The translations under genes were made by a program, and so were the position numbers. DNA of 64,000 bases. It comes from Pseudomonas wuhanensis. GTDB taxonomy: Bacteria; Pseudomonadota; Gammaproteobacteria; Pseudomonadales; Pseudomonadaceae. Below, piece by piece: positions 45,821 through 59,473 of the stretch; the stretch's first letter is position 1, and each line of letters begins with the position of its first letter. The notes beneath the pieces are model-generated. The model was not told the DNA's origin. It saw only the letters and a list, made by a program, of their open reading frames with translations, and searched no databases. The stretch spans positions 6,526,973 to 6,590,972 of the forward strand of contig NZ_CP117430.1 in assembly GCF_030687395.1 (NCBI RefSeq). The letters run 5' to 3'.

Positions 45821-45883
45821 ATCGCGGGCAAGCCCGCTCCCACAGGTCCAACAAAACCTTGTGGGAGCGGGCTTGCCCGCGAT
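45821..45883. repeat. REP inverted pair
   Basis: ATCGCGGGCAAGCCCGCTCC (45821-45840) and TGTGGGAGCGGGCTTGCCCG (45860-45879) form a close, near-perfect inverted pair between the minus-strand genes glmU and glmR. Two DnaA boxes flank it (45808-45816 and 45927-45935). Confidence 0.87.
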
Positions 45884-45936
45884 TACAATCGATCAGGCTG
45901 TGAATAACTAAAACCTGACCAACTTTTGTGGATAAC

Positions 45937-47304
45937 TCAGCTCTTCTTGACCTTCTCCGGCCGCTTCCAGCCATCGATGTTCTTCTGTCGAGCCCGACCC
46001 ACGGCCAACTGAGCCTTATCCACATTCTGGGTAATGGTCGAACCGGCTGCCGTGGTCGCACCCGCGGAGATATCCACAGGCGCCACCAACGAGTTGTTGG
46101 AACCAATGAATACATCTTCGCCCAACACGGTTTTCCACTTGTTCGCGCCATCGTAGTTACAGGTGATGGTGCCAGCGCCGATGTTGGTACGCGCACCGAT
46201 CTCGGCGTCGCCCAGATACGTCAGGTGACCGGCCTTGGCGCCCTCGCCCATATGGGCGTTCTTCAGCTCAACGAAGTTACCCACATGCGCGCGAGCTTCC
46301 AGCACCGTGCCCGGACGCAAACGAGCGAACGGGCCGGCATCGCTGCCTTCACCGAGTATCGCGCCTTCGATATGGCTGTTGGCTTTAATCACCACGCCTT
46401 TGCGCAGGGTGCTGTCCTTGATCACGCAGTTCGGACCGATCACCACGTCGTCCTCGATAACCACTTTGCCTTCGAGGATCACGTTGATGTCGATCAGCAC
46501 ATCGCGGCCGACGCTAACCTCACCTCGCACATCGAAACGTGCCGGATCGCGCAGGGTCACGCCATGAGCCATCAAACGACGAGCGGCGCGCAGCTGATAG
46601 TGACGTTCAAGCTCGGCCAGTTGCTTGCGATCGTTGGCACCCTGCACTTCCATGGTGTCATGGGGGTGTTCGGTAGCCACCACCAGACCATCGCTGACTG
46701 CCATGGCGATTACATCAGTCAGGTAGTACTCGCCCTGGGCATTGTTGTTGGAGAGCCGGCTCATCCAGCCCCCCAAGTGCTCGAAAGGCAGCGCGAGAAT
46801 ACCGGTATTGCCTTCGGTGATCGCACGTTCGGCTTCGTTGGCGTCTTTCTGCTCGACGATGGCGCTGACGTTGCCAGCGGCATCACGGACGATGCGGCCG
46901 TAACCGGTCGGGTCATCCAGCTCGACCGTCAGCAGGCCCAATTGCCGCGGCGCAGCGTGCTTGAGCAGACGTTTCAGGGTTTCGACTTCGATCAACGGTA
47001 CATCGCCGTACAGAATCAGCACGGTGTGAGACTTGATGAACGGTACAGCCTGGGCCACCGCATGTCCGGTACCCAGCTGTTGATCCTGCAGGACGAAATT
47101 CAGGTCATCGGCCGCCAGACGCTCGCGCACCGCTTCGGCACCATGGCCAATCACCACATGGATGCGTTGTGGATCAAGTTGCCGGGCCGTGTCGATAACA
47201 TGGCCAAGCATTGAGTTACCGGCAACCGGGTGCAGAACTTTCGGCAAGGCCGAACGCATGCGCGTGCCTTGGCCGGCAGCGAGGATAACGATTTCAAGAG
47301 ACAT
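45937..47304 (-). CDS. glmU: bifunctional GlmU
   Basis: 455 residues. Converts glucosamine-1-phosphate to UDP-N-acetylglucosamine in two steps. N-terminal uridyltransferase (about 1-228) with the nucleotide loop [15 protein letters not shown] and LYGDVPLI; C-terminal left-handed beta-helix acetyltransferase (about 250-440) with hexapeptide repeats and [12 protein letters not shown] near 380. The C terminus is basic. It lies downstream of atpC but behind a terminator, so it has its own promoter. Confidence 0.97.
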   Translation of the reverse strand: MSLEIVILAAGQGTRMRSALPKVLHPVAGNSMLGHVIDTARQLDPQRIHVVIGHGAEAVRERLAADDLNFVLQDQQLGTGHAVAQAVPFIKSHTVLILYGDVPLIEVETLKRLLKHAAPRQLGLLTVELDDPTGYGRIVRDAAGNVSAIVEQKDANEAERAITEGNTGILALPFEHLGGWMSRLSNNNAQGEYYLTDVIAMAVSDGLVVATEHPHDTMEVQGANDRKQLAELERHYQLRAARRLMAHGVTLRDPARFDVRGEVSVGRDVLIDINVILEGKVVIEDDVVIGPNCVIKDSTLRKGVVIKANSHIEGAILGEGSDAGPFARLRPGTVLEARAHVGNFVELKNAHMGEGAKAGHLTYLGDAEIGARTNIGAGTITCNYDGANKWKTVLGEDVFIGSNNSLVAPVDISAGATTAAGSTITQNVDKAQLAVGRARQKNIDGWKRPEKVKKS

Positions 47305-47363
47305 GACAGGCTACTAATCCTGGGGGTCAGCGGCTGCGACCGGGTGATAAAAGTCGGAAAAGA

Positions 47364-47391
47364 AAAAAGGGTAGCCGAGGCTACCCTTTTT
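47364..47391 (-). terminator. terminator of the atp operon
   Basis: Minus-strand stem AAAAAGGGTAGCC / GGCTACCCTTTTT with a short TC(G) loop, followed by a T-run (TTTTTCTTTTCC). It lies 30 bases after atpC. Confidence 0.93.
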
Positions 47392-47420
47392 AATCAATCA
47401 CACAATAAGTCGATGGCCAA

Positions 47421-47846
47421 TTAGTGGCCAAACTTCTTGCGGATCTGCTGGACGGTGCGCAGCTGAGCTGCAGCCTCGGCCAGGCGTGCGGCAGCAGAAC
47501 CGTAGTCGAATTCCGCGCCCCGCTCATGCAAGGCCTTCTCGGCAGCCTTAACGGCTTCCTGAGCGGAGGCTTCGTCCAGGTCGGCAGCACGTTGCACGGT
47601 GTCGGCAAGAACCTTGACCATGTTCGGCTGAACCTCGAGGAAACCGCCGGAGATGTAATACACCTCCTCTTCCCCGCCCTGCTTGACCAGGCGGATCGGG
47701 CCCGGCTTGAGATTAGTGATCAACGGCGCGTGACCCAGAGCGATACCAAGATCACCCAGTGCACCGTGCGCAATCACCATCTCGACCAGACCGGAAAAGA
47801 TTTCCCCTTCCGCGCTGACGATATCGCAATGGACTGTCATAGCCAT
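47421..47846 (-). CDS. atpC: ATP synthase epsilon subunit
   Basis: 141-residue F1 central-stalk subunit. N-terminal beta-sandwich ([21 protein letters not shown], then [14 protein letters not shown]) and C-terminal inhibitory helical hairpin (about 90-138). Last gene of the operon; separated from atpD by a GCAA-loop hairpin. Confidence 0.96.
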   Translation of the reverse strand: MAMTVHCDIVSAEGEIFSGLVEMVIAHGALGDLGIALGHAPLITNLKPGPIRLVKQGGEEEVYYISGGFLEVQPNMVKVLADTVQRAADLDEASAQEAVKAAEKALHERGAEFDYGSAAARLAEAAAQLRTVQQIRKKFGH

Positions 47847-47868
47847 CTGATTGCCTCAACCTAAATTA

Positions 47869-47886
47869 GCGCCCGTTGCCGGGCGC
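47869..47886 (-). other. intercistronic hairpin atpD/atpC
   Basis: mRNA-strand stem GCGCCCG / CGGGCGC with GCAA tetraloop (GNRA class). It fills the 45-base gap just after the atpD stop. No T-run, so not a terminator. Confidence 0.75.
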
Positions 47887-47891
47887 CGGGA

Positions 47892-49298
<1,407 letters not shown>

Positions 49299-50159
49299 TT
49301 AAACCGCGGCAGCGCCGCCGACGATTTCCGAGATCTCTTGGGTGATCGCAGCCTGACGCGCCTTGTTGTAGACCAGCTGCAAATCGCTGATCAAATCACC
49401 GGCGTTGTCGGTAGCGTTCTTCATCGCGATCATCCGCGCAGCTTGTTCAGCCGCGTTGTTCTCGACCACCGCCTGGTAGACCTGCGACTCCACGTAACGG
49501 ACCATCAAGCCGTCAAGCAGCTCTTTGGCGTCCGGTTCGTACAGATAATCCCAGTGGTGCTTGAGTTCTTGATCCGGGGTTGCCACCAGTGGAATCAACT
49601 GCTCCACGGTAGGCTGTTGCGTCATGGTGTTGATGAACTTGTTGGACACCACGGACAGGCGGTCAATACGGCCGTCCAGGTAGGCATCCAGCATCACCTT
49701 GACGCTGCCGATCAGGTCATTGATCGACGGCTCTTCACCCAGGTGGCTGATAGCTGCAACGACGTTACCGCCGAAGTTGCGGAAGAAAGCCGCACCCTTG
49801 CTACCAACGACACACAGATCAATCTCGACGCCGTTATCGCGGTTTACCGCCATGTCCTTGACCAGGGCCTTGAACAGGTTGGTGTTCAAGCCACCACACA
49901 GACCACGGTCACTGCTCACCACGACGTAACCGACACGTTTTACTTCACGGTCGATCATGAACGGGTGGCGATATTCCGGGTTGGCGTTGGCCAGATGGCC
50001 AATAACCTGGCGGATGCGCTCCGCGTAAGGACGGCTAGCAGCCATGCGCATTTGTGCCTTGCGCATTTTGCTGACCGCCACTTTTTCCATGGCGCTGGTA
50101 ATCTTTTGCGTGCTTTTGATGCTCGCAATCTTACTGCGAATCTCTTTTGCGCCTGCCAT
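49299..50159 (-). CDS. atpG: ATP synthase gamma subunit
   Basis: 286-residue rotor stalk: N-terminal helix [20 protein letters not shown], and C-terminal helix ending in [21 protein letters not shown]; the central Rossmann-like part carries [15 protein letters not shown]. Gap of 27 bases to atpD without a hairpin. Confidence 0.97.
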   Translation of the reverse strand: MAGAKEIRSKIASIKSTQKITSAMEKVAVSKMRKAQMRMAASRPYAERIRQVIGHLANANPEYRHPFMIDREVKRVGYVVVSSDRGLCGGLNTNLFKALVKDMAVNRDNGVEIDLCVVGSKGAAFFRNFGGNVVAAISHLGEEPSINDLIGSVKVMLDAYLDGRIDRLSVVSNKFINTMTQQPTVEQLIPLVATPDQELKHHWDYLYEPDAKELLDGLMVRYVESQVYQAVVENNAAEQAARMIAMKNATDNAGDLISDLQLVYNKARQAAITQEISEIVGGAAAV

Positions 50160-50180
50160 GTAACACCTATCAGGTTAGCA

Positions 50181-50204
50181 AGCGGGAGCCTTGCGGCTCC
50201 CGCT
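50181..50204 (-). other. intercistronic hairpin atpA/atpG
   Basis: Perfect 10-pair stem AGCGGGAGCC / GGCTCCCGCT with GCAA tetraloop on the mRNA strand. It fills most of the 50-base gap. No T-run follows, so it is not a terminator. Confidence 0.85.
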
Positions 50205-50209
50205 GCGGC

Positions 50210-51754
50210 TTACCAGGTTTGGGTGGCCTTGAACTTCTCGATACCGGCTTTCATGCCAGCGTCGATTTCGTCATTGAAGTCACCCTTCACGTTGATCTTC
50301 GCCATCAAGTCGGCGTGATCGCGGTTGAAGAAAGCAATCAGCGCTTGTTCGAAGCTGCCGATCTTGGCGATTTCAACGTCAGTCAGGAACCCACGCTCAG
50401 CGGCATACAGCGACAGCGCCATGTCAGCGATCGACATTGGTGCGTATTGCTTCTGCTTCATCAGCTCGGTAACGCGCTGACCATGCTCAAGTTGCTTACG
50501 GGTCGCTTCGTCCAGGTCAGAAGCGAACTGGGCGAATGCCGCCAGTTCACGGTACTGAGCCAGAGCGGTACGGATACCACCGGAGAGCTTCTTGATGATC
50601 TTGGTCTGAGCGGCACCACCCACACGGGATACCGAAACACCGGCGTTCACAGCAGGACGGATCCCGGAGTTGAACATGGCCGATTCCAGGAAGATCTGAC
50701 CGTCGGTGATGGAAATCACGTTGGTCGGAACGAACGCGGAAACGTCGCCAGCCTGGGTTTCGATGATCGGCAGTGCGGTCAGGGAACCGGTTTTGCCGGT
50801 CACTGCGCCGTTGGTGAACTTCTCTACGTACTCTTCCGAAACGCGGGATGCGCGCTCCAGCAGACGGGAGTGGAGATAGAACACGTCGCCTGGGTAAGCT
50901 TCACGGCCTGGTGGACGACGCAGCAGCAGGGAAATCTGGCGGTAAGCCACTGCTTGCTTGGACAGATCGTCATAAACGATCAGCGCGTCTTCACCGCGGT
51001 CGCGGAAGAATTCACCCATGGTGCAACCGGAGTACGGTGCCAGGAATTGCAGCGCAGGAGATTCCGAAGCACTGGCAGCCACGATGATCGTGTTGGCCAG
51101 AGCGCCGTTTTCTTCCAGCTTGCGAACCACGTTGGCGATGGTCGATTGCTTCTGACCGATTGCTACGTAGACGCAGAAAATGCCGCTGTCTTTCTGGTTG
51201 ATGATCGCGTCGATCGCCAGAGCGGTTTTACCGATCTGACGGTCACCGATGATCAGCTCACGCTGGCCACGGCCGACAGGGATCATGGCATCGACAGCCT
51301 TGTAGCCAGTCTGTACAGGCTGGTCTACCGACTTACGCCAGATCACGCCTGGAGCAACTTTCTCGACCGCGTCGGTCTGTGTGTTGCCCAGTGGACCTTT
51401 GCCGTCAACAGGGTTACCCAATGCGTCGACGACGCGACCCAGCAGTTCCTTACCAACCGGAACTTCGAGGATGCGGCCAGTGCACTTGGCGCTCATGCCT
51501 TCAGCCAGAGACTGGTAAGCACCCAATACAACGGCACCTACAGAGTCTTGCTCCAGGTTGAGAGCCATACCGAAGACGCCGCCCGGAAACTCGATCATCT
51601 CGCCGTACATAACGTCGGCCAGACCGTGAATCCGCACGATACCGTCAGATACGCTGACGACAGTGCCTTCGTTACGGGCTTGGGAGGTCACATCGAGCTT
51701 GTCGATGCGGCCCTTGATAATTTCACTTATTTCGGAAGGATTGAGTTGCTGCAT
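50210..51754 (-). CDS. atpA: ATP synthase alpha subunit
   Basis: 514-residue non-catalytic F1 subunit: [15 protein letters not shown] terminus, nucleotide site [13 protein letters not shown] (about 170-182), [25 protein letters not shown] in parts, and [15 protein letters not shown] signature [20 protein letters not shown]. Full length. 21 bases after atpH. Confidence 0.98.
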   Translation of the reverse strand: MQQLNPSEISEIIKGRIDKLDVTSQARNEGTVVSVSDGIVRIHGLADVMYGEMIEFPGGVFGMALNLEQDSVGAVVLGAYQSLAEGMSAKCTGRILEVPVGKELLGRVVDALGNPVDGKGPLGNTQTDAVEKVAPGVIWRKSVDQPVQTGYKAVDAMIPVGRGQRELIIGDRQIGKTALAIDAIINQKDSGIFCVYVAIGQKQSTIANVVRKLEENGALANTIIVAASASESPALQFLAPYSGCTMGEFFRDRGEDALIVYDDLSKQAVAYRQISLLLRRPPGREAYPGDVFYLHSRLLERASRVSEEYVEKFTNGAVTGKTGSLTALPIIETQAGDVSAFVPTNVISITDGQIFLESAMFNSGIRPAVNAGVSVSRVGGAAQTKIIKKLSGGIRTALAQYRELAAFAQFASDLDEATRKQLEHGQRVTELMKQKQYAPMSIADMALSLYAAERGFLTDVEIAKIGSFEQALIAFFNRDHADLMAKINVKGDFNDEIDAGMKAGIEKFKATQTW

Positions 51755-51775
51755 TGCTCTGCTGCCCCTTCAAAC

Positions 51776-52312
51776 TCAAGATTTCAATGCTTCGGCAAGG
51801 TTCGCGAGTTTGCCGCGAACCGAGCCATCGATAACCAGGTCGCCGGCGCGGATGACAATGCCCCCAATCAGGGATTTGTCTTCCTCGACTTGCAGGCGCA
51901 CTTCCCGGTTGAGTCGTGCACTGAGAACCTTGGCGAGTTTGTCTTGCTGTTCTTGGTTCAATGCAAAAGCACTGGTCACTTCAACGTCTACCGACTTCTC
52001 TTGTTCAGCCTTGTACAGGTCGAACAGAGCGGATATCTCCGGCAAAAGCGGGAGACGGTCGTTTTCGGCAACGACGTGAATGAAGTTCTGTGCCTTGGCA
52101 TCAAACTTGTCGCCGCACACGTCGATAAACGTGGCGGCCTTGTTTGCGCTCGTCAGTCGCGGGGCCTTGAGCACGCGCTGCATGGTGTCGTCTTGCGACA
52201 CTGCTGCAGCCAGGCCGAGCATGGCTGACCAAGAGGCCAGTTGCTGGTGGGCCTGGGCGTGCTCGAAGGCTGCCTTAGCGTAAGGTCGGGCCAACGTGGT
52301 CAATTCTGCCAT
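51776..52312 (-). CDS. atpH: ATP synthase delta subunit
   Basis: 178 residues; peripheral stalk (OSCP homologue) linking F1 to b. Helical N domain ([17 protein letters not shown]) and C-terminal signature [22 protein letters not shown]. Start ATG 52312; 12 bases separate it from atpF. Confidence 0.97.
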   Translation of the reverse strand: MAELTTLARPYAKAAFEHAQAHQQLASWSAMLGLAAAVSQDDTMQRVLKAPRLTSANKAATFIDVCGDKFDAKAQNFIHVVAENDRLPLLPEISALFDLYKAEQEKSVDVEVTSAFALNQEQQDKLAKVLSARLNREVRLQVEEDKSLIGGIVIRAGDLVIDGSVRGKLANLAEALKS

Positions 52313-52324
52313 GATCGCCCTCGC

Positions 52325-52795
52325 TTAAATTTCAGCAGCCAGTTTGTTTACCAGCTCCGCGTGCGCGTTTTGATCGATTGTGGCACCCAGGATCTTCTCG
52401 GCGCCGCCGACAGCCAGTGCACCCAGTTGGGCACGCAGCGCGTCTTTGACACTGTTCAGTTCCTGCTCGATCTCGGCCTGAGCCTGAACCTTCACACGGT
52501 CAGCGTCGATACGGGCTTTTTCAACAGCCTCTTCAACGATCTGGTTACCGCGCTTCTTGGCTTGCTCAATGATTTCGGCTGCCTGAGCTTTCGCTTCGCG
52601 CAGTTGTTGACCCGCTTTATCTTGGGCCAACTCCAGGTCGCGAGCTGCTCGGGCGGCAGCGTCCAGTCCATCCGCGATCTTCTTCTGACGTTCGTGCAAA
52701 GCCGCGATGACCGGAGGCCATACGAACTTCATGCAAAAAAGTACAAAAATTAAGAACGCAACGGACTGGCCAATCAGGGTTGCATTAATGTTCAC
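52325..52795 (-). CDS. atpF: ATP synthase b subunit
   Basis: 156 residues: one membrane segment (about 5-27) and a long charged coiled coil of the peripheral stalk. The GTG at 52795 gives (M)[13 protein letters not shown], the usual N terminus in pseudomonads, with GAGGTG seven bases upstream. An ATG 33 bases earlier adds residues that lie outside the family alignment. Confidence 0.95.
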   Translation of the reverse strand: MNINATLIGQSVAFLIFVLFCMKFVWPPVIAALHERQKKIADGLDAAARAARDLELAQDKAGQQLREAKAQAAEIIEQAKKRGNQIVEEAVEKARIDADRVKVQAQAEIEQELNSVKDALRAQLGALAVGGAEKILGATIDQNAHAELVNKLAAEI

Positions 52796-52827
52796 GCCAA
52801 CACCTCGCTCGTTCGTTGCACAACACA

Positions 52828-53124
<297 letters not shown>

Positions 53125-53196
53125 TTACGTCGTATGGTTTAGGTTTTTTAGATTTTAAAGCGGTAAAACAAATCGTTTCATAGCCCTGTTCGGGCA

Positions 53197-53218
53197 CCCA
53201 CCCGTGTTACCGGGTGGG
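53197..53218 (-). other. hairpin in the atpB/atpE gap
   Basis: Eight-pair GC-rich stem CCCACCCG / CGGGTGGG with GTAACA loop on the mRNA strand, inside the 133-base gap after the atpB stop. It is followed by A/T-rich leader sequence up to atpE. Probably an mRNA stability or translation element. Confidence 0.75.
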
Positions 53219-53242
53219 ACATCAGACTAGTCGAGACTGGTC

Positions 53243-54536
<1,294 letters not shown>

Positions 54537-54613
54537 CTCTTTCGCTCCCCAATGGTCGGCTGCCAGAACTCAATAACCTGGCATAATTTGTGCCGACAAA
54601 ATGCGCGCAGAGT

Positions 54614-54635
54614 ATAGGGGCGGTTCTGCCCCTAT
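54614..54635. other. hairpin between parB and atpI
   Basis: ATAGGGGC / GCCCCTAT, eight pairs with a six-base loop, in the gap that must also hold the atp promoter. On the minus strand no T-run follows, so a terminator for parB is possible but weak. Confidence 0.4.
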
Positions 54636-54684
54636 TCAACTGTCAGGTAGTGATTTCCGGCTTCACGCTACATGAGGAATTGTT

Positions 54685-55557
54685 TCAGCGGATGTGTGCG
54701 AGCACACCTTGAAGCTCATCAAGAGAGTTGTAGCCGATCACCAACTGCCCCTTACCCTTCTTTCCGTGGCGGATCTGCACCGCAGAGCCTAGGCGCTCGG
54801 CCAGACGCTGCTCGAGTCGGGCGATATCCGGGTCCGGTTTTGCAGGTTCCACAGGCTCCGGCTTGCCACTCAACCACTGGCGAACCAGTGCTTCAGTCTG
54901 GCGCACAGTCAGCCCTCGTGCGACAACATGTCGCGCCCCTTCAACTTGTTGATTTTCCGGCAAACCGAGCAAGGCACGGGCATGACCCATTTCCAGGTCG
55001 CCGTGAGACAGCATGGTTTTGATCACTTCCGGCAGCGCAATCAGACGCAACAGGTTGGCGACGGTGACGCGGGACTTACCCACAGCCTCGGCCACTTGTT
55101 GCTGAGTCAGCTGGAATTCCTGCTGCAAACGCTGCAAGGCCACCGCTTCTTCGATCGGATTGAGGTCTTCGCGCTGGATATTCTCGATCAGCGCCATCGC
55201 GATGGCGGTTTCATCCGGCACATCACGAACCATCGCCGGGATGGTTTCCTGGCCAGCCTGCTGGCTGGCACGCCAGCGGCGTTCGCCGGCGATGATTTCG
55301 AAGCGCCCGCTGCCGATCGGGCGAACCACGATCGGCTGCATCACGCCCTGGGCCCTGATCGACTGCGCCAGCTCTTCCAGCGCCTGAGGATCCATGTCCC
55401 GACGCGGCTGGTATTTGCCACGCTGAATCAGGTCCAGGGGCAGGTGCTGCAGCTCACGCTGATCGGCCTGTACCGCTTGCTCTTCCAGCGAGCTGACAGT
55501 CGGACCACTCAGCAGTGCATCCAGTCCACGTCCGAGACCTCGTTTCTTGACGGCCAT
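54685..55557 (-). CDS. parB: chromosome partitioning protein ParB
   Basis: 290-residue CTP-dependent clamp that loads on parS and spreads. N-terminal CTP-binding domain with GERRWRASQQAG (about 90-101), central HTH (about 140-165, QLTQQQVAEAVGKSRVTVANLL in parts), C-terminal dimerisation domain. Starts MAVKKRGLGRGLDALL, the ParA-stimulating N terminus. Nine bases from parA. Confidence 0.97.
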   Translation of the reverse strand: MAVKKRGLGRGLDALLSGPTVSSLEEQAVQADQRELQHLPLDLIQRGKYQPRRDMDPQALEELAQSIRAQGVMQPIVVRPIGSGRFEIIAGERRWRASQQAGQETIPAMVRDVPDETAIAMALIENIQREDLNPIEEAVALQRLQQEFQLTQQQVAEAVGKSRVTVANLLRLIALPEVIKTMLSHGDLEMGHARALLGLPENQQVEGARHVVARGLTVRQTEALVRQWLSGKPEPVEPAKPDPDIARLEQRLAERLGSAVQIRHGKKGKGQLVIGYNSLDELQGVLAHIR

Positions 55558-55566
55558 GGGGATTCC

Positions 55567-56364
55567 TTAAGTTGCCTGAGCAGCGGCGGTGCGTGAGTTT
55601 TTGCGCTGACGGCGAACCATCTCGCCAGCCAATGCCAGATAGGCAATCGCGCCCCGCGATGATTTGTCGTACGCCAGCGCCGGCATGCCATAGCTTGGCG
55701 CTTCGGCCAGACGGATGTTGCGCGGAATCACGGTGTCGTAGAGCTGATCGCCAAAGTGTTCCTTGAGCTGCGCCGAGACGTCGTTCATCAGGCTCAGGCG
55801 CGGGTCGTACATGGTCCGCAACAAGCCTTCGACTTTCAGGTTCGGGTTCAGCAGTTCGGCAATGCGCTTGATGTTATCCACAAGGTCGCTCAGCCCTTCG
55901 AGCGCGAAGTACTCGCACTGCATGGGGATAATCACCCCGTCGGCGGCAACCAGCGCGTTGAGCGTCAACATCGACAGCGACGGCGGGCAGTCGATCAAAA
56001 TGTAATCGTAGTTTTCACGGATCGGCGCCAACGCACTGCGCAGACGACTTTCCTTCATCTGCATTTCCAGCAGAACGACTTCGGCCGCGGTCAGGTCGCG
56101 GTTGGCCGGCAGCAATTGATAACCGCCGTGCTCGGAATAGTGCATAGCCTGGGCCAGATCGCATTCGCCTATCAGCAGGTCGTAGACCGAGTTTTCCAGG
56201 CCGTGTTTATCCACACCGCTACCCATGGTGGCGTTGCCCTGTGGATCGAGATCGATCAACAGCACCCGACGCTTGGTAGCGACCAGGGAAGCTGCGAGGT
56301 TGATGCAGGTGGTGGTCTTGCCCACACCACCCTTTTGGTTCGCTATCGCGAATACCTTAGCCAT
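55567..56364 (-). CDS. parA: chromosome partitioning ATPase ParA
   Basis: 265 residues. Deviant Walker A KGGVGKTTT (residues 10-18) and DCPPSLSMLTLNAL; a nucleoid-bound ATPase that pulls ParB-parS complexes. The ATG at 56364 gives the standard MAKVFAIANQKGG start; the TTG six codons earlier does not. Co-transcribed with rsmG and parB. Confidence 0.97.
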   Translation of the reverse strand: MAKVFAIANQKGGVGKTTTCINLAASLVATKRRVLLIDLDPQGNATMGSGVDKHGLENSVYDLLIGECDLAQAMHYSEHGGYQLLPANRDLTAAEVVLLEMQMKESRLRSALAPIRENYDYILIDCPPSLSMLTLNALVAADGVIIPMQCEYFALEGLSDLVDNIKRIAELLNPNLKVEGLLRTMYDPRLSLMNDVSAQLKEHFGDQLYDTVIPRNIRLAEAPSYGMPALAYDKSSRGAIAYLALAGEMVRRQRKNSRTAAAQAT

Positions 56365-56382
56365 TCTTGCTTGTGTTCCCAA

Positions 56383-57027
56383 TCATGCCGTGCGGCGCAG
56401 TATCAGCAGATGGCGTTGGCCTTGGCAACCGGGTACGGCCAGGGCGTGTTCGCTATCGAGGTGGAAGTCTGCCGGCAATGCTACCAGCTCATCGGCGGGA
56501 TGAACGCCCTTCATTGCCAGCCAACGTGTTTCGGCGTCGCCCAAATGGCGAGTCCAGTTGCTGAAGTTCTCCATGCTGCTGAACGCACGGGAAATGATCC
56601 CGTTGAATGGCAGTTCAGGCTGGAAGGCTTCGACGCGACTGTGGATAACTTGCAGGTTATCCAGTTTGAGTTCGAGTTTGACCTGGGTCAGGAAGCGGGT
56701 TTTCTTGCCGTTGCTGTCCAGGCAGGTCACTTGCGACTCGGGAAACAGGATCGCCAGGGGAATCCCTGGCATGCCGCCACCACTGCCCACATCCAGCCAA
56801 CGGCCGTTTTCGATGAAGGACATAACGCTCAGGCTGTCGAGCAAATGCCGTGAAACCATTTCGTCCGGATCACGCACTGCCGTGAGGTTGTAGGCCTTGT
56901 TCCATTTTATCAACAGGGCCAGATAACCCAGCAGCTGTGCATGCTGGGCTTCCGTCAGGCTGACACCGAGCTGGCGAGCACCTGTGGATAACTCTTCGGC
57001 GTGTTGCGAGGTGACCAACGAACTCAA
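56383..57027 (-). CDS. rsmG: 16S rRNA (guanine-N7) methyltransferase RsmG
   Basis: 214-residue SAM methyltransferase for G527 of 16S rRNA. Motif [19 protein letters not shown] (about 77-94) and [10 protein letters not shown] are typical. Four-base overlap with mnmG (ATGA) makes them translationally coupled. Confidence 0.96.
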   Translation of the reverse strand: MSSLVTSQHAEELSTGARQLGVSLTEAQHAQLLGYLALLIKWNKAYNLTAVRDPDEMVSRHLLDSLSVMSFIENGRWLDVGSGGGMPGIPLAILFPESQVTCLDSNGKKTRFLTQVKLELKLDNLQVIHSRVEAFQPELPFNGIISRAFSSMENFSNWTRHLGDAETRWLAMKGVHPADELVALPADFHLDSEHALAVPGCQGQRHLLILRRTA

Positions 57028-58925
57028 GCGCTTTGCTCCAACTGACGGCCCGCGCCGCGTTTTTTCAAATGAATCATCAACAGCGAAATCGCTGCCGGGG
57101 TTACGCCCGGAATACGCGACGCCTGGCCCAGGGTCTCTGGACGGGTCGAGCCGAGCTTGCTCTGGATCTCTTTCGAGAGACCGGAGATGTTCGTGTAATC
57201 GATATCCACAGGCAGTTTGGTGTCTTCGCTGGCCCGCAGACGTGCGATTTCATCCTGTTGGCGATCGATGTAACCGGCGTATTTGGTCTTGATTTCGACC
57301 TGTTCGGCGACCTGTGGATCTTCTGCGCCCCCACCTGTCACGGCGATCAGACCAGCGTAGTCGATTTCCGGACGGCTCAGCAGGTTGAGCAAATTGTATT
57401 CGTGGGTCAGCGGCGTACCGAACGTCTCGGAAATCGCATCGCCCTGCTCGGTGCCTGGGCGAACCCAGGTACTTTTCAGGCGTTGCTCTTCCAGATCGAT
57501 GCTTTCGCGCTTCTTGCAGAACGCTGCCCAACGCACGTCATCCACCAGACCCAATTCGCGACCTTTTTCGGTCAAACGCAGGTCGGCGTTGTCTTCGCGC
57601 AGGATCAAACGGTATTCGGCGCGGGACGTGAACATCCGATACGGTTCCTGGGTACCCAGGGTAATCAGGTCATCGACCAAAACGCCGATGTACGCCTCGT
57701 CGCGACGCGGGCACCAGGCATCTTTGCCCTGAGCGAGCAGTGCGGCGTTGGCTCCAGCCAGCAAACCCTGGGCGCCGGCTTCTTCGTAACCGGTGGTGCC
57801 GTTGATTTGCCCGGCGAAGAACAGACCGCCGATCACTTTGGTTTCCAGGCTGTACTTCAGGTCACGCGGGTCGAAGTAGTCGTACTCGATGGCGTAGCCC
57901 GGGCGAACGATGTGTGCGTTTTCCATGCCGCGGATCGATTGCACGATTTGCAATTGCACATCGAACGGCAAGGATGTGGATATCCCGTTCGGGTACAGCT
58001 CGTGGGTGGTCAAACCTTCCGGTTCGATGAAGACCTGGTGGCTTTCCTTGTCGGCAAAACGGTGGATTTTGTCTTCGATCGACGGGCAATAACGCGGACC
58101 GATGCCTTCAATCAAGCCTGCATCGGAATACATTGGCGAACGGTCGAGGTTCGCGGCAATGATTTCGTGGGTCCGCGAATTGGTGTGGGTAATCCAGCAG
58201 CTGACCTGTTTCGGATGCTGCTCTTTGGACCCCATGAACGACATCACCGGAATCGGCGTATCCCCTGCCTGCTCGGTCATTACCGAAAAATCCACAGTGC
58301 GACCGTCGATACGCGGTGGTGTACCGGTTTTCAGGCGACCGACCCGCAACGGCAGTTCGCGCAGGCGATGAGCCAGCGCAATCGACGGCGGATCACCGGC
58401 GCGACCGCCGGAATAATTCTGCATGCCGATGTGGATAAGTCCGCCGAGGAAGGTACCAGTGGTCAACACCACGGAATCTGCGAAGAAACGCAGGCCCATT
58501 TGGGTGACAACACCGCGCACTTGTTCCTGTTCGACGATGAGGTCGTCAGCAGCTTGTTGAAATATCCACAGGTTCGGCTGGTTTTCCAACGCTTCGCGGA
58601 CAGCGGCCTTGTACAGAACCCGATCTGCCTGAGCGCGGGTTGCACGCACGGCGGGGCCTTTGCGGCTGTTCAATACGCGAAACTGGATACCACCTTTATC
58701 GGTAGCCATGGCCATCGCGCCGCCCAGGGCATCGATTTCTTTAACCAAATGGCTTTTACCAATCCCGCCAATGGCTGGGTTGCAACTCATGGCACCGAGG
58801 GTTTCCACGTTATGCGTCAGCAACAGGGTTTTTGCCCCCATACGTGCTGACGCCAGTGCTGCCTCGGTACCGGCATGACCGCCGCCGATGACGATGACTT
58901 CAAAACGGGAAGGGAAATCCACCAC
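57024..58925 (-). CDS. mnmG: tRNA uridine-5-carboxymethylaminomethyl synthase MnmG (GidA)
   Basis: 633-residue FAD protein that, with MnmE, modifies U34 of several tRNAs. FAD site [21 protein letters not shown] (in parts, near 9-28), then [21 protein letters not shown] and the C-terminal helical domain ending in LEQSA. The start is GTG at 58925, giving (M)[14 protein letters not shown] as in other pseudomonads; the preceding open frame reads over the origin-like gap and is not supported. Confidence 0.97.
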   Translation of the reverse strand: MVDFPSRFEVIVIGGGHAGTEAALASARMGAKTLLLTHNVETLGAMSCNPAIGGIGKSHLVKEIDALGGAMAMATDKGGIQFRVLNSRKGPAVRATRAQADRVLYKAAVREALENQPNLWIFQQAADDLIVEQEQVRGVVTQMGLRFFADSVVLTTGTFLGGLIHIGMQNYSGGRAGDPPSIALAHRLRELPLRVGRLKTGTPPRIDGRTVDFSVMTEQAGDTPIPVMSFMGSKEQHPKQVSCWITHTNSRTHEIIAANLDRSPMYSDAGLIEGIGPRYCPSIEDKIHRFADKESHQVFIEPEGLTTHELYPNGISTSLPFDVQLQIVQSIRGMENAHIVRPGYAIEYDYFDPRDLKYSLETKVIGGLFFAGQINGTTGYEEAGAQGLLAGANAALLAQGKDAWCPRRDEAYIGVLVDDLITLGTQEPYRMFTSRAEYRLILREDNADLRLTEKGRELGLVDDVRWAAFCKKRESIDLEEQRLKSTWVRPGTEQGDAISETFGTPLTHEYNLLNLLSRPEIDYAGLIAVTGGGAEDPQVAEQVEIKTKYAGYIDRQQDEIARLRASEDTKLPVDIDYTNISGLSKEIQSKLGSTRPETLGQASRIPGVTPAAISLLMIHLKKRGAGRQLEQSA

Positions 58926-59473
58926 GCACCTCGTGCCTGCTTCAGTCAGGTAATCCGGAAATAGTTTGAGCTCAGGTTTTTGGACCTGGTCGGCAAGTAT
59001 AGGGACTTCGCCCTTCCTAAAGAACCCTTTGCACAAAATTTAACCAGCTGTGGAGAAGTCGAGGTTATAGAAATTAAAAAGAGAGAAATTTATTAAATCT
59101 TTGTTTTTATGTTTATTTCTACTGAGCCACCTTTCTGTGGATAGATTTATACAGCCCTTTATTTTCAATATGTACAGAGATTCAAAACCCTGTGGTCATA
59201 TGCCAAGGAGGCCATTGGATAACCGGTTTAAGCCTGTGGATGAAAGGGGTGGTTATCCACAGAGGTGGTTATCTTCAGTTTCCAAGCCTTGTTATCAACT
59301 GCCCTTAGCGGCACTTATTCACAGGGCTTAATCCACAGAAAAGCCGCCGAATGAGCAAATCCCGGGCAAGGGAAATCCGCTCAAGCGAAGAATCTGCTCG
59401 GCACTGGGGAAAAATTTCAGAAAAGGAGAGAACAGACAGGCCCGAATGGCCTGTCTGTGAACTGCGGAAGGGA
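58926..59473. other. DnaA-box-rich non-coding gap (candidate second origin)
   Basis: 548 bases, no gene; the central part (about 59060-59180) is A/T-rich. DnaA boxes: perfect TTATCCACA at 59253-59261; one-mismatch boxes at 59136-59144, 59235-59243, 59315-59323 (TTATTCACA) and 59329-59337. A second replication-competent origin between mnmG and mnmE has been reported for P. putida and P. aeruginosa. Confidence 0.6.

Noticed and set aside
50147..52228. Open frame of 693 codons on the plus strand over atpA and atpH
   Set aside because: It lies antisense to highly conserved genes and has no family similarity; strong codon bias on the real strand removes stops from this antisense frame.
57033..58850. 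Open frame of 605 codons antisense to mnmG
   Set aside because: Antisense shadow of a high-GC coding region; mnmG on the other strand is unmistakable.
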